Of a stretch of DNA of 5,096 bases, positions 1 to 5,096 are shown piece by piece. Within the stretch, counting starts at the first letter, position 1. Every line of letters starts with the position of its first letter. The position numbers and the translations under genes are program-made. Source of the DNA: Deltaproteobacteria bacterium (lineage in GTDB: Bacteria; Myxococcota; Polyangia; Polyangiales; B10-G4); NCBI GenBank assembly GCA_019312705.1, contig JAFDCW010000408.1, forward strand, positions 1 to 5,096. The letters run 5' to 3'. The notes below the pieces were generated by a model. That model was not told the origin of the DNA, did not search any database, and saw only the letters and a list, made by a program, of their open reading frames with translations.

Positions 1-1041
1 AAAAAAAAAATGTCCGAAGCGGTCCGTGAAGCGTCGGGCGAGGGCGCCTGAGAGGGGTGCTCCTCCGCAGAAGATGGAGCGCAGGCTGGTCGTGTCGTAG
101 CGGGCCAAGACCTCCTCGGGCAGGTCGAGGATCCGGTACAGCATGGTCGGCACGACGGCGGTCGACGTGATTCGCTCTCGTTCCACGATGCGGAGAAAGT
201 CCTCCGCATCGAAGGTGGAGGTCACCACCACCGTTCCTCCGACGGCCATCGTGAAGCCGATGAAGCCGAACGCCGTGGAGTGGTACATGGGGCACACGGC
301 GAGGTGCCGGTCGTCTTCCCGGATCGGCGTCTCGACGAGAAACCGCAAGACGGCGTCCTGGGTTTCCCGCGGAAAACGCCGGACGGCCCCCTTCGGGCGG
401 CCCGTGGTACCGCTGGTGTAGATGACGACGGCGCCGAGGTTAGCGGTGTCCGGGGCTGCGGCTGCGCTTCCCGTGATCACCCTCTCGTAGGGCACGAGGC
501 CGTCGCGCCTTTCCCCCACCCCGATGAAACAGTTCCGCGGCACGGCGTCGAGGCGGTCACGGATCGAGAGGACCGCGCCGGCGATGGCGGTTTCCACGAT
601 GACCGCCCGGGCCCCGGAATGCTCGACGAGGTATTCGAGCTCCTCGGTGGTGCTGCGCCAGGATACGGGCACGGCGCTCGCTCCTATGCGCGGCACCGCG
701 ATCTGCGCTTCGAGCAGCTCGGCGCAGTTTCGCATGACCAAGAGGACCGGGTCGCCGGGCCGGAGTCCGTGGTGGTGGTAGAGGCCTCGGGCGAGGGCTT
801 CGACTCGACGGTCGAGATCGGCCCACGTCAGGCGTCGCTTCTCTCCAACCAAGGCTTCCCGTTCGGGGCGTGATGTCGCGTGCAACCGGACGGCGGTTGC
901 CAGACTCGATTCTCTGCGCAGCCGTTGCCGGGCGATCACTGGCAGCGTTCGCGGGGAAACCTCGAAGGCCATGCCCGTCTTCACGAGGGCCCGGGCAAAT
1001 ACTCGCGCGCGGCCCAGGGCGTCGCGAACTTCTTCGATCAT
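1..1041 (-). CDS. AMP-forming acyl-CoA synthetase (FadD-like), C-terminus cut by window edge
   Basis: This is an adenylate-forming enzyme that activates a carboxylic acid (probably a fatty acid) with ATP to an acyl-AMP and then transfers it to CoA. The minus frame stays open from ATG at 1041 to base 1, giving 347 residues of a family usually 500-550 long. Seen in sequence: the phosphate-binding motif YTSGTTGRPKG at residues 208-218, MYHS at 252-255, VVPTM at 296-300, and CGGAPLS at 325-331. Missing beyond the edge are the YGxTE motif, the hinge, and the C-terminal domain with its catalytic lysine. The start is supported by GGGAG (1054-1050), 8 nt upstream. No earlier ATG is in frame before a stop at 1095-1093. 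Substrate cannot be read from this portion. The N-terminal layout recalls mycobacterial FadD2/FadD12-type long-chain ligases, but that is an impression. A weak -10-like TAACAT lies at 1095-1090. The last residues before the edge are an odd FFF run encoded by poly-A. Confidence 0.93.
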   Translation of the reverse strand, partial: MIEEVRDALGRARVFARALVKTGMAFEVSPRTLPVIARQRLRRESSLATAVRLHATSRPEREALVGEKRRLTWADLDRRVEALARGLYHHHGLRPGDPVLLVMRNCAELLEAQIAVPRIGASAVPVSWRSTTEELEYLVEHSGARAVIVETAIAGAVLSIRDRLDAVPRNCFIGVGERRDGLVPYERVITGSAAAAPDTANLGAVVIYTSGTTGRPKGAVRRFPRETQDAVLRFLVETPIREDDRHLAVCPMYHSTAFGFIGFTMAVGGTVVVTSTFDAEDFLRIVERERITSTAVVPTMLYRILDLPEEVLARYDTTSLRSIFCGGAPLSGALARRFTDRFGHFFF

Positions 1042-1167
1042 CTCATGGGCTCCCGTCCCAACGTTCCCGTTGCCTTCGCGGCCGGACCTATGTTAACCGC
1101 TTGGACAGGGCGCTGAAGGTCATTCTGCTGTTCGTGGAATTTTCTACCTCGACGGGAAAAAAGTAAC

Positions 1168-1197
1168 TTGACCCTATGGCGACCTCTTGCGTAGGCT
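1168..1197 (+). promoter_or_regulatory. Probable sigma70-type promoter of the small membrane protein gene
   Basis: A -35-like TTGACC (1168-1173, 5 of 6 to consensus) is followed after 18 bp by TAGGCT (1192-1197), which keeps the TA...T of a -10 box. It sits just after an A/T-rich patch (about 1138-1166) in otherwise GC-rich DNA. A start near 1204 would give a leader of about 25 nt carrying the AGGAGG site. A short dyad, GGCT-CT-AGCC (1194-1203), overlaps the -10 and expected start. It could be an operator half-pair but is short enough to be chance. Confidence 0.5.
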
Positions 1198-1213
1198 CTA
1201 GCCAAATTGCCCT

Positions 1214-1219
1214 AGGAGG
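1214..1219 (+). promoter_or_regulatory. Strong Shine-Dalgarno of the small membrane protein gene
   Basis: AGGAGG is a perfect match to the anti-Shine-Dalgarno core and lies 9 nt before the ATG at 1229. It is the best ribosome binding site in the window and is the main reason for treating the 50-codon reading frame behind it as a real gene. Confidence 0.8.
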
Positions 1220-1228
1220 CGTAGCGAA

Positions 1229-1381
1229 ATGTCGTTTTGGTCTGATTCCAGCCCCATTGTAAAGGGCGCCATCGTCGTAGGTATCATCGGTCTCGTAGTG
1301 GCCATCATGGCCTATGCGGGCGTCGGCCCGTTCGCCACGGACATCGATGACGCAGAGATGTCACAGCAACGCGGCCTCTAG
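1229..1381 (+). CDS. Small single-span membrane protein, 50 residues, unknown function
   Basis: I do not recognise a family. The reading frame runs from ATG at 1229 to TAG at 1379-1381. The polar N-terminus (MSFWSDSSPIVKG) carries the only lysine, K12. One hydrophobic helix follows at about residues 14-31 (AIVVGIIGLVVAIMAYAG). After GPF comes an acidic tail (TDIDDAEMSQQRGL). By the positive-inside rule, the N-terminus would be cytoplasmic and the acidic tail periplasmic; this is inference. There is no cleavage site typical of a signal peptide and no lipobox. Support for coding: perfect AGGAGG at 9 nt, an upstream TTGACC/TAGGCT promoter, a mostly G/C third-position pattern, and a clean fit between the divergent ligase and the convergent ATP-grasp gene. 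It stands alone as a monocistronic unit. It could be a small regulator or subunit of a membrane complex, but nothing in the sequence says which. Confidence 0.75.
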   Translation: MSFWSDSSPIVKGAIVVGIIGLVVAIMAYAGVGPFATDIDDAEMSQQRGL

Positions 1382-1387
1382 CCGCTC

Positions 1388-1419
1388 GCTGACTTGTCGA
1401 CCCCTGGGGGACCGTCAGC
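1388..1419. terminator. Imperfect inverted repeat between convergent genes, possible bidirectional terminator
   Basis: GCTGAC (1388-1393) pairs with GTCAGC (1414-1419). Inside it, GTC (1396-1398) can pair with GAC (1410-1412) and CCC (1401-1403) with GGG (1407-1409). The stem sits between the end of the small membrane gene (1381) and the end of the convergent ATP-grasp gene, whose TGA stop (1417-1415) lies inside the right arm. There is no T-run on either side, so it is not a textbook intrinsic terminator. Confidence 0.35.
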
Positions 1420-2743
1420 CGGCGGCCCCTGCCTCGAGGGACCGGAGGAATGCGTCACCGACCGTGACGCATGCTTCGCGCACCTCCGCGCCGCCGCCGA
1501 TCAGTACGGCGAGGGGGTCGATCTCGACCGAATCAATTTCGTCTCGCCGGTCGTCGACGAAGGCGGCGACGCGTAGGAGCACGTCAGCGATTGCTTCTAC
1601 GGTGGCGCGGCGTTCCGCCGGGCCTCCCGCGAGGATCAGTTCTCTGCCGGCCAGGCGGCTGAGCACTCGTTCGATCTGACTGATCGACGCGGGAAGTGCG
1701 GTGATCGTCGAATCGCCCGACGCCACCCCGTGGGGATCCGCAAAGCCAACTTCGATCTGGACGAGGCGCTCCGGGAGGGGCGTGGCCACTAAGCGCATGA
1801 ATGCCCGGGCGGTCGTGGTGGCCGTCACGGTGACTCCCAGCAGGCGGGCGTCCGGAGCCCGGGTCTTGGCCAGGGTCATCATCTGCCGGAAGACGTCTCG
1901 GACCCGAGCGGCGTTGTCGACGCCATCCACCGCGAGATCCGGGTGGTCCCATACCCGCAGGTCCGGTGACGCCAAGCCGATGCGTACTGGAAAGCCGAGG
2001 CGCGCTGCTTCGGCGGCGGCCCGTGATGGGCTGGTGCACAACTCTTCGAGGGGCAGGGGGACGCCATAGGGAGTCAGGGCCGCCTTGCTGGCGGGATCCG
2101 AAAGTGCCCGGGGCGGGCCGAAGATGACATCGTGCACCGCCGTCGGGTCGACGCCCTCGAGGATCGAGCGGCCCCGCACTTTACTGCGGGTTGCCCCGGA
2201 AAGGGCCGCGAGGGCCGCCGCGGCGTCGCCGGGCCCGCCGATGGTCACCTCGACACCGTCCTCGCCCCGATGGGCGATGAGACCGCGATCGCCCCTGACC
2301 AACGATCCCCCGCCGCGCTCGGGCCGGACCGCTGCGCCAAGTCGAAGTCGGTCGACCTCCGAGAGTCCGCGGAGGGTGGCGTGGCCGGCGTGCGTCCGGT
2401 CGGCGGCGGCGAGGGCCAAGGCTCCGACGAGGGCCGCCGGGTCGGTGACGGTCGCCAGGCCCAGGTCCCGGGCGAAGTTCACCGTCGAGGCGGTCCCCGC
2501 CAAGATGCAGAGAACCACCCGGGAGTTGTTCCCGGGAGCTGCCGACAGTTGAACGAGGGCCTCGGGACTCGGGGCCTCGACCAGAGCGATTCCGACCGGC
2601 TCCCCGCTCGCTGAGCCCGGCGGGCTGGTCAGGGCTTGGGCTTGTAGGCGCGGCGCTACGCTCAGGCCAATCGTCTCCGCGGCCGTGGCGCACTCGACGA
2701 CCAATTCGGCTCGGTCGCAGGCGATGGTAATCGGTCGAGTCAC
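1415..2743 (-). CDS. ADP-forming acyl-CoA synthetase/Pat-like protein with a degenerate ATP-grasp domain
   Basis: The protein has 442 residues. The C-terminal half (about 215-430) follows the ATP-grasp_5 domain of ADP-forming acetyl-CoA synthetases and Pat acetyltransferases. It opens with an AALTPYGVPLP segment (221-231), passes through FPVRIGLASPDL (251-262), and ends in VEIDPLAVL (406-414), matching the family's ELDINPL-type motif. About residues 48-114 resemble the end of the succinyl-CoA-synthetase-like region (GLATVTDPAALVGAL, 95-109). The N-terminal Rossmann CoA-binding domain of the ~700-residue enzymes is absent. The usual VVLKIVSPDI reads VRIGLASPDL, so glycine (G256) replaces the ATP-binding lysine. 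The following HKxDxGG and the later FGxGG loop are not recognisable. Catalysis is therefore doubtful and a regulatory or binding role is more likely (inference). The GTG at 2743 is the first residue of family-like sequence. The frame stays open upstream to 3016 but is arginine-rich and runs antisense to the next gene. No clear Shine-Dalgarno is visible. Confidence 0.8.
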   Translation of the reverse strand: MTRPITIACDRAELVVECATAAETIGLSVAPRLQAQALTSPPGSASGEPVGIALVEAPSPEALVQLSAAPGNNSRVVLCILAGTASTVNFARDLGLATVTDPAALVGALALAAADRTHAGHATLRGLSEVDRLRLGAAVRPERGGGSLVRGDRGLIAHRGEDGVEVTIGGPGDAAAALAALSGATRSKVRGRSILEGVDPTAVHDVIFGPPRALSDPASKAALTPYGVPLPLEELCTSPSRAAAEAARLGFPVRIGLASPDLRVWDHPDLAVDGVDNAARVRDVFRQMMTLAKTRAPDARLLGVTVTATTTARAFMRLVATPLPERLVQIEVGFADPHGVASGDSTITALPASISQIERVLSRLAGRELILAGGPAERRATVEAIADVLLRVAAFVDDRRDEIDSVEIDPLAVLIGGGAEVREACVTVGDAFLRSLEAGAAG

Positions 2744-2775
2744 GGTGCGGGGGCCCCAGTAGGATCGTGGGTGTG

Positions 2776-2799
2776 GCCGTGTCTGGCGCGAGGCACGGC
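2776..2799. promoter_or_regulatory. Hairpin/dyad in the divergent intergenic region
   Basis: GCCGTGTCT (2776-2784) and AGGCACGGC (2791-2799) form a 9-pair stem around a 6-nt GC loop. In plus-strand RNA the single irregular pair is a G-U wobble; in minus-strand RNA it is a C-A mismatch. The structure is therefore better formed in a transcript heading toward the TPR-PEGA gene. It lies 32 bp outside the GTG of the minus-strand ATP-grasp gene and about 100 bp before the TPR-PEGA start. It could be an operator for a dimeric regulator, a leader-RNA hairpin, or chance in GC-rich DNA. Confidence 0.35.
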
Positions 2800-2895
2800 G
2801 CGCGGGAGGAAGGATAGCTCGGATCGCGTGATATCGGCACGTCTCTGTCGTGATTTGGTTCCGACTGGCGAGGGCGCTGTGATACCGTCGCCGCA

Positions 2896-3915
2896 GTGCG
2901 CTACTGGCCGATCGTGACCATACTCGTCGTCCTCGTCCTCGTCGTCCTCGTCGCCATGCCGACGACCGGCGCCGCTCAAGCTCCGTCGGACGATGGCCCC
3001 GATGGCCAAGCGGCACAGCAAGCGCCGGCAGACCAAACGGAAGAGATGAGCCCGGAAGACCCGCGGGCCGCTCGCGAGGCTGGGGAGCGCTTCGCGGCTG
3101 GCATCGAGCACTTCGAGGCGCGTCAGTACCGGGAGGCCATCCACGAGTTCGAGATCGCCGTCTCCTTGGTTCCGAGCGCTGATATCTGGTTCAATGTGGC
3201 CCGGTGCTACGAGCTGCTCCGAGAATTCGAGCCGGCGATTCAGTTCTATCGCCGGTATCTGCGAGATCGCGTCGATCCACCGGATCGCGCAACCGTCGAG
3301 GAGCACATCACAAACCTCGAGGCTCGTCTCGAACAAGACCGGCAGCGCGGGCTCCAGGCGCCGACGACCGGCACTCTGCGGGTTCAATCGAACCTCCCCG
3401 GGGCGACGGTGCATGTCGATGGCCGGGAGGTTGGTCAGACCCCCCTCGACGTGCCGATGAGTCTCGAGCCTGGCGAGCACGACGTGACCGTCGAGAACGA
3501 CGGCTACATCCCGTTCCGCTCCCAGGTCGATATCGAGCCCGGCACCGACACCACGGCATTTGCCGACCTGCGTGAGGCGACCGAATACCAGGCGGTTCGT
3601 GGCACGCGCATCATCACTTGGATTGCAGCGGGCCTCACGGCGGGCGCCTTGGGTACCAGCCTCGGATTTGCCATCGCGGCCCAAGGCAAGAACAGCGAAT
3701 GGCAAGACATGGGCTCGTTGCCTGTAGATCCAATGGCACCGGGGGAGACCCATCCGGTTCTCCAAGATGCGCGGGATTTGGCCCTGGTTTCTGACGTCTT
3801 GTTGGGCGTCGGCATCGGTCTCGCGGTCGCCACCGTGGTCCTCTACTTCATCGAGGGTCGGGCGGTCGCCACCGAACGCGTGGCTGGGCAAGACGTCGCC
3901 GTCTTACATTTCTGA
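2896..3915 (+). CDS. Exported TPR and PEGA domain protein with C-terminal transmembrane hairpin
   Basis: This 339-residue envelope protein probably has a scaffolding or surface-interaction role; no enzymatic motif is seen. Order of parts: signal peptide or anchor (1-29, hydrophobic core 6-20, plausible cleavage after AQA at 27-29); a low-complexity Q/A/P/D linker (30-58); TPR-like helices at about 59-125, with FAAGIEHFEARQYREAIHEF (66-85) and FNVARCYELLREFEPAIQFY (99-118) as two repeats; a coiled stretch at about 130-152; a PEGA domain (159-222) with GTLRV, PGATVHVDG, EPGEHDV and NDGY; then hydrophobic spans at about 238-262 and 298-318. The spans flank a 35-residue loop. If the N-terminus is exported, TPR and PEGA are periplasmic and this loop faces the cytoplasm. 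GTG at 2896 is the first possible start after an in-frame TGA at 2851-2853 and puts the signal peptide at the N-terminus. No Shine-Dalgarno precedes it at normal spacing. This architecture is common in Myxococcota. Confidence 0.9.
   Translation: MRYWPIVTILVVLVLVVLVAMPTTGAAQAPSDDGPDGQAAQQAPADQTEEMSPEDPRAAREAGERFAAGIEHFEARQYREAIHEFEIAVSLVPSADIWFNVARCYELLREFEPAIQFYRRYLRDRVDPPDRATVEEHITNLEARLEQDRQRGLQAPTTGTLRVQSNLPGATVHVDGREVGQTPLDVPMSLEPGEHDVTVENDGYIPFRSQVDIEPGTDTTAFADLREATEYQAVRGTRIITWIAAGLTAGALGTSLGFAIAAQGKNSEWQDMGSLPVDPMAPGETHPVLQDARDLALVSDVLLGVGIGLAVATVVLYFIEGRAVATERVAGQDVAVLHF
2923..2952 (+). repeat. Perfect 15-bp tandem duplication inside the signal peptide coding region
   Basis: The unit CTCGTCGTCCTCGTC occurs twice head to tail (2923-2937 and 2938-2952) with no mismatch. 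It is in frame and encodes LVVLV twice, residues 10-14 and 15-19, which is most of the hydrophobic core of the TPR-PEGA signal peptide. Because the unit is a multiple of three, gain or loss of a copy would change the core by five residues without a frameshift. Confidence 0.9.
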
Positions 3916-3952
3916 AACGGCATCCCCTGGGGCGCGATCCACGGCGCCGTTT
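3915..3952. terminator. Inverted repeat between convergent TPR-PEGA and deacetylase genes
   Basis: AAACGGC (3915-3921, starting at the last base of the TGA stop) pairs with GCCGTTT (3946-3952) around a 24-nt GC-rich interior that can fold further. An alternative inner stem is GGCGC (3931-3935) with GCGCC (3944-3948). The outer A/T ends mean that both strands would show a stem closing with a few U residues. The U-run is only three long, so terminator strength is uncertain. Confidence 0.4.
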
Positions 3953-3969
3953 GGAGAAGATCACGCAGT

Positions 3970-5028
3970 TCAAGCCGAGGCCAAAATCGCCTCGTGCACG
4001 CTGTGTGTGCGGTCCACTGCATCCCGGGCGGCCTGTGAGGGGGCGTCTTCGGGGAGGGCGACGGCCTCGCCGACGAGGGCCCGTCCCATGGCCCCGACGC
4101 TCTCTTCGAGGGCGCGCAGATCGTAGCCTCCCTCGAGGAAATACGCGCTGGGCAATTCGAGGGCCCGCACCGCGGTGGTCAGGGCGCCGAAGGTCGCGGT
4201 CTCGAGCTCGAGGCCGCCTAGGGGATCACGTTGATGGGCGTCGAACCCCGCAGACACGATCACGAGGGACGGGGCGAAGCGGCGCACGATCGGCTCGACC
4301 ACCGTTGTCCATGCGTACCCGTACGCTGCGCTGTCGGTCCCCGCCGGGAGCGCGATGTTGACGGTGGTGCCCCGGCCGGCCCCGCGGCCCACGTAGTCGG
4401 CCGGCCCCGTTCCCGGATAGAAGGGGAACTGATGCAGGGATACGAAGAGGACCCGAGGATCTTCGGCGAAGATCGCCTCGGTGCCGTTCCCGTGGTGCAC
4501 ATCCCAGTCGATGATGGCCACCCGCTCCGCGCCTCCGGCGAGGGCAGCCGCGGCCGCGACGGCCACGTGGTTGACCAGACAGAAGCCCATGGCGGCCCGA
4601 TCCGTTGCGTGATGCCCCGGGGGCCGGACGAGGGCGACTCCGGACGTGCCTCGGCGAGCGAGCAGCTCGTCCACCAGGGAAATGGCCCCCCCGGCCGCCC
4701 GAAAGACGGCCTCGCGGGAGCCAGCGCTGACGTACGTATCGGCGTCGATCCGGACATTGGGCCTACCGAGCGCCTGGTCCAGACGAGCGAGGTAGTCCGC
4801 GGTGTGCACACGGCTCAGCTCTGCGGTGGTGGCCCACCGGGTCGGCACATCGATTCGCTGACCCGCGGGCACGGCTCCTTCGAGGCCGCTCCGGGCGGCT
4901 GTGAGGCGTTCGGGACATTCCGGGTGTGGCCGAATATCCTCGTGGTCGTCGAACGAAGCATCGTCTACGACGAGAACACGATCGTCACCCCGCTCGGTCA
5001 TGGTCATCGATTGCCCGGATCTACCCAT
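3970..5028 (-). CDS. Histone deacetylase superfamily zinc-dependent deacylase
   Basis: A metal-dependent amidohydrolase that removes acetyl or other acyl groups from lysine side chains or polyamines, probably in the cytosol since no signal peptide is seen. At 352 residues it is the normal length for a single-domain bacterial member. All family marks are present: HPECPERL (35-42); RPPGHH (135-140) with the general-base pair H139/H140; DWDVHHGNGT (174-183) with zinc ligands D176 and H178; SLHQFPFYPGTG (197-208); AGFDAH (260-265) with zinc ligand D263; and LEGGYDL (298-304) with the transition-state tyrosine Y302. The FPFYPGTG and FDAHQRDPLGG forms resemble class II-like bacterial HDACs. AcuC-type protein deacetylase or acetylpolyamine amidohydrolase activity cannot be separated by eye. 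The start is uncertain: ATGs at 5028, 5007 and 5001 are all possible, none has a clear Shine-Dalgarno, and family-like sequence begins near residue 15. The gene is convergent with TPR-PEGA, 54 bp away. Confidence 0.93.
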   Translation of the reverse strand: MGRSGQSMTMTERGDDRVLVVDDASFDDHEDIRPHPECPERLTAARSGLEGAVPAGQRIDVPTRWATTAELSRVHTADYLARLDQALGRPNVRIDADTYVSAGSREAVFRAAGGAISLVDELLARRGTSGVALVRPPGHHATDRAAMGFCLVNHVAVAAAAALAGGAERVAIIDWDVHHGNGTEAIFAEDPRVLFVSLHQFPFYPGTGPADYVGRGAGRGTTVNIALPAGTDSAAYGYAWTTVVEPIVRRFAPSLVIVSAGFDAHQRDPLGGLELETATFGALTTAVRALELPSAYFLEGGYDLRALEESVGAMGRALVGEAVALPEDAPSQAARDAVDRTHSVHEAILASA

Positions 5029-5054
5029 TTGTCGAGGGAAATGGGGGGCGTGCC

Positions 5055-5082
5055 TTGACCCGCAAGAACGCCCGGTGATATT
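5055..5082 (+). promoter_or_regulatory. Possible promoter pointing out of the window
   Basis: TTGACC (5055-5060, 5 of 6 to the -35 consensus) is followed after 16 bp by GATATT (5077-5082, 4 of 6 to -10). It reads rightward, divergent from the deacetylase gene, so it would serve a gene beyond the edge. The -35 hexamer is identical to the one before the small membrane protein gene. No convincing promoter for the deacetylase itself is seen in 5029-5096. Confidence 0.35.
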
Positions 5083-5096
5083 CCGAGCGCCTCCGG

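Noticed and set aside
280..873. 197-codon plus-strand frame opposite the acyl-CoA synthetase
   Set aside because: It is antisense to an enzyme frame with intact motifs, and its translation is low in hydrophobic structure with no known domain.
2828..2883. Three GTGAT direct repeats (2828, 2850, 2879) in the divergent region
   Set aside because: A five-base word with irregular spacing (22 and 29 bp) is easily chance and gives no clear operator pattern.
2744..3016. Upstream extension of the ATP-grasp gene by 91 residues to an ATG at 3016
   Set aside because: The added residues are arginine-rich and unlike the family. They would overlap the divergent promoter region and the start of the TPR-PEGA gene. 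GTG at 2743 fits better.
2740..3891. 383-codon minus-strand open frame opposite the TPR-PEGA gene
   Set aside because: It is wholly antisense to a gene with clear signal peptide, TPR, PEGA and membrane segments. Its protein has no recognisable domain, and such long shadows are expected in GC-rich DNA.
38..4640. Frequent recurrence of CGAGGGC on the plus strand (a dozen or so copies by eye)
   Set aside because: Nearly all copies lie in the minus-strand genes, where the complement GCCCTCG encodes Ala-Leu pairs with preferred codons. This is codon usage rather than an uptake or binding signal; a whole-genome k-mer count could revisit it.
4231..5058. 275-codon plus-strand frame opposite the deacetylase gene
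   Set aside because: It mirrors a minus-strand gene with a complete HDAC active site. Its translation is G/R/D/H-rich without a domain.

Overview
The window is GC-rich bacterial DNA (about two-thirds G+C by eye, strong preference for G/C in third codon positions). Its gene content suits a Myxococcota/Deltaproteobacteria-like organism or a related metagenomic lineage. The main pointer is a secreted TPR + PEGA-domain protein with a C-terminal membrane hairpin, an architecture common in that group. This placement is inference; no taxonomic marker gene is present.

Five genes are supported, and they alternate strand at every step (-, +, -, +, -), so none forms an operon with a neighbour. From left to right: (1) the N-terminal two thirds of an AMP-forming acyl-CoA synthetase on the minus strand, cut by the window edge; (2) a 50-residue single-span membrane protein on the plus strand, short enough to be missed by length-filtered gene calling, with a promoter-like sequence and a full AGGAGG Shine-Dalgarno; (3) a 442-residue minus-strand protein related to the ADP-forming acyl-CoA synthetase / Pat ATP-grasp family, whose nucleotide-binding residues appear lost; (4) a plus-strand exported TPR-PEGA protein; (5) a minus-strand histone-deacetylase-superfamily zinc deacetylase with a complete active site.

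There are two divergent intergenic regions, 1042-1228 and 2744-2895. There are two short convergent gaps, 1382-1414 and 3916-3969. Each convergent gap holds an inverted repeat that could end transcription from both sides, although neither has a classical U-tract. At the right edge a sigma70-like promoter points out of the window on the plus strand, suggesting another gene just beyond, divergent from the deacetylase. No tRNA, rRNA, CRISPR array, insertion sequence or attachment site was seen. No stretch longer than 300 bases lacks a gene.

Functionally, three of the five genes belong to families that make, bind or remove acyl groups: acyl-CoA synthetase, ACD/Pat-like ATP-grasp protein, and zinc deacylase. 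A shared role in acyl-CoA or protein-acylation control is possible, but it rests only on proximity. The most interesting items are the unrecognised small membrane protein, the apparently inactive ATP-grasp protein, a perfect 15-bp tandem duplication inside the TPR-PEGA signal peptide, and a hairpin in the divergent region upstream of that gene.
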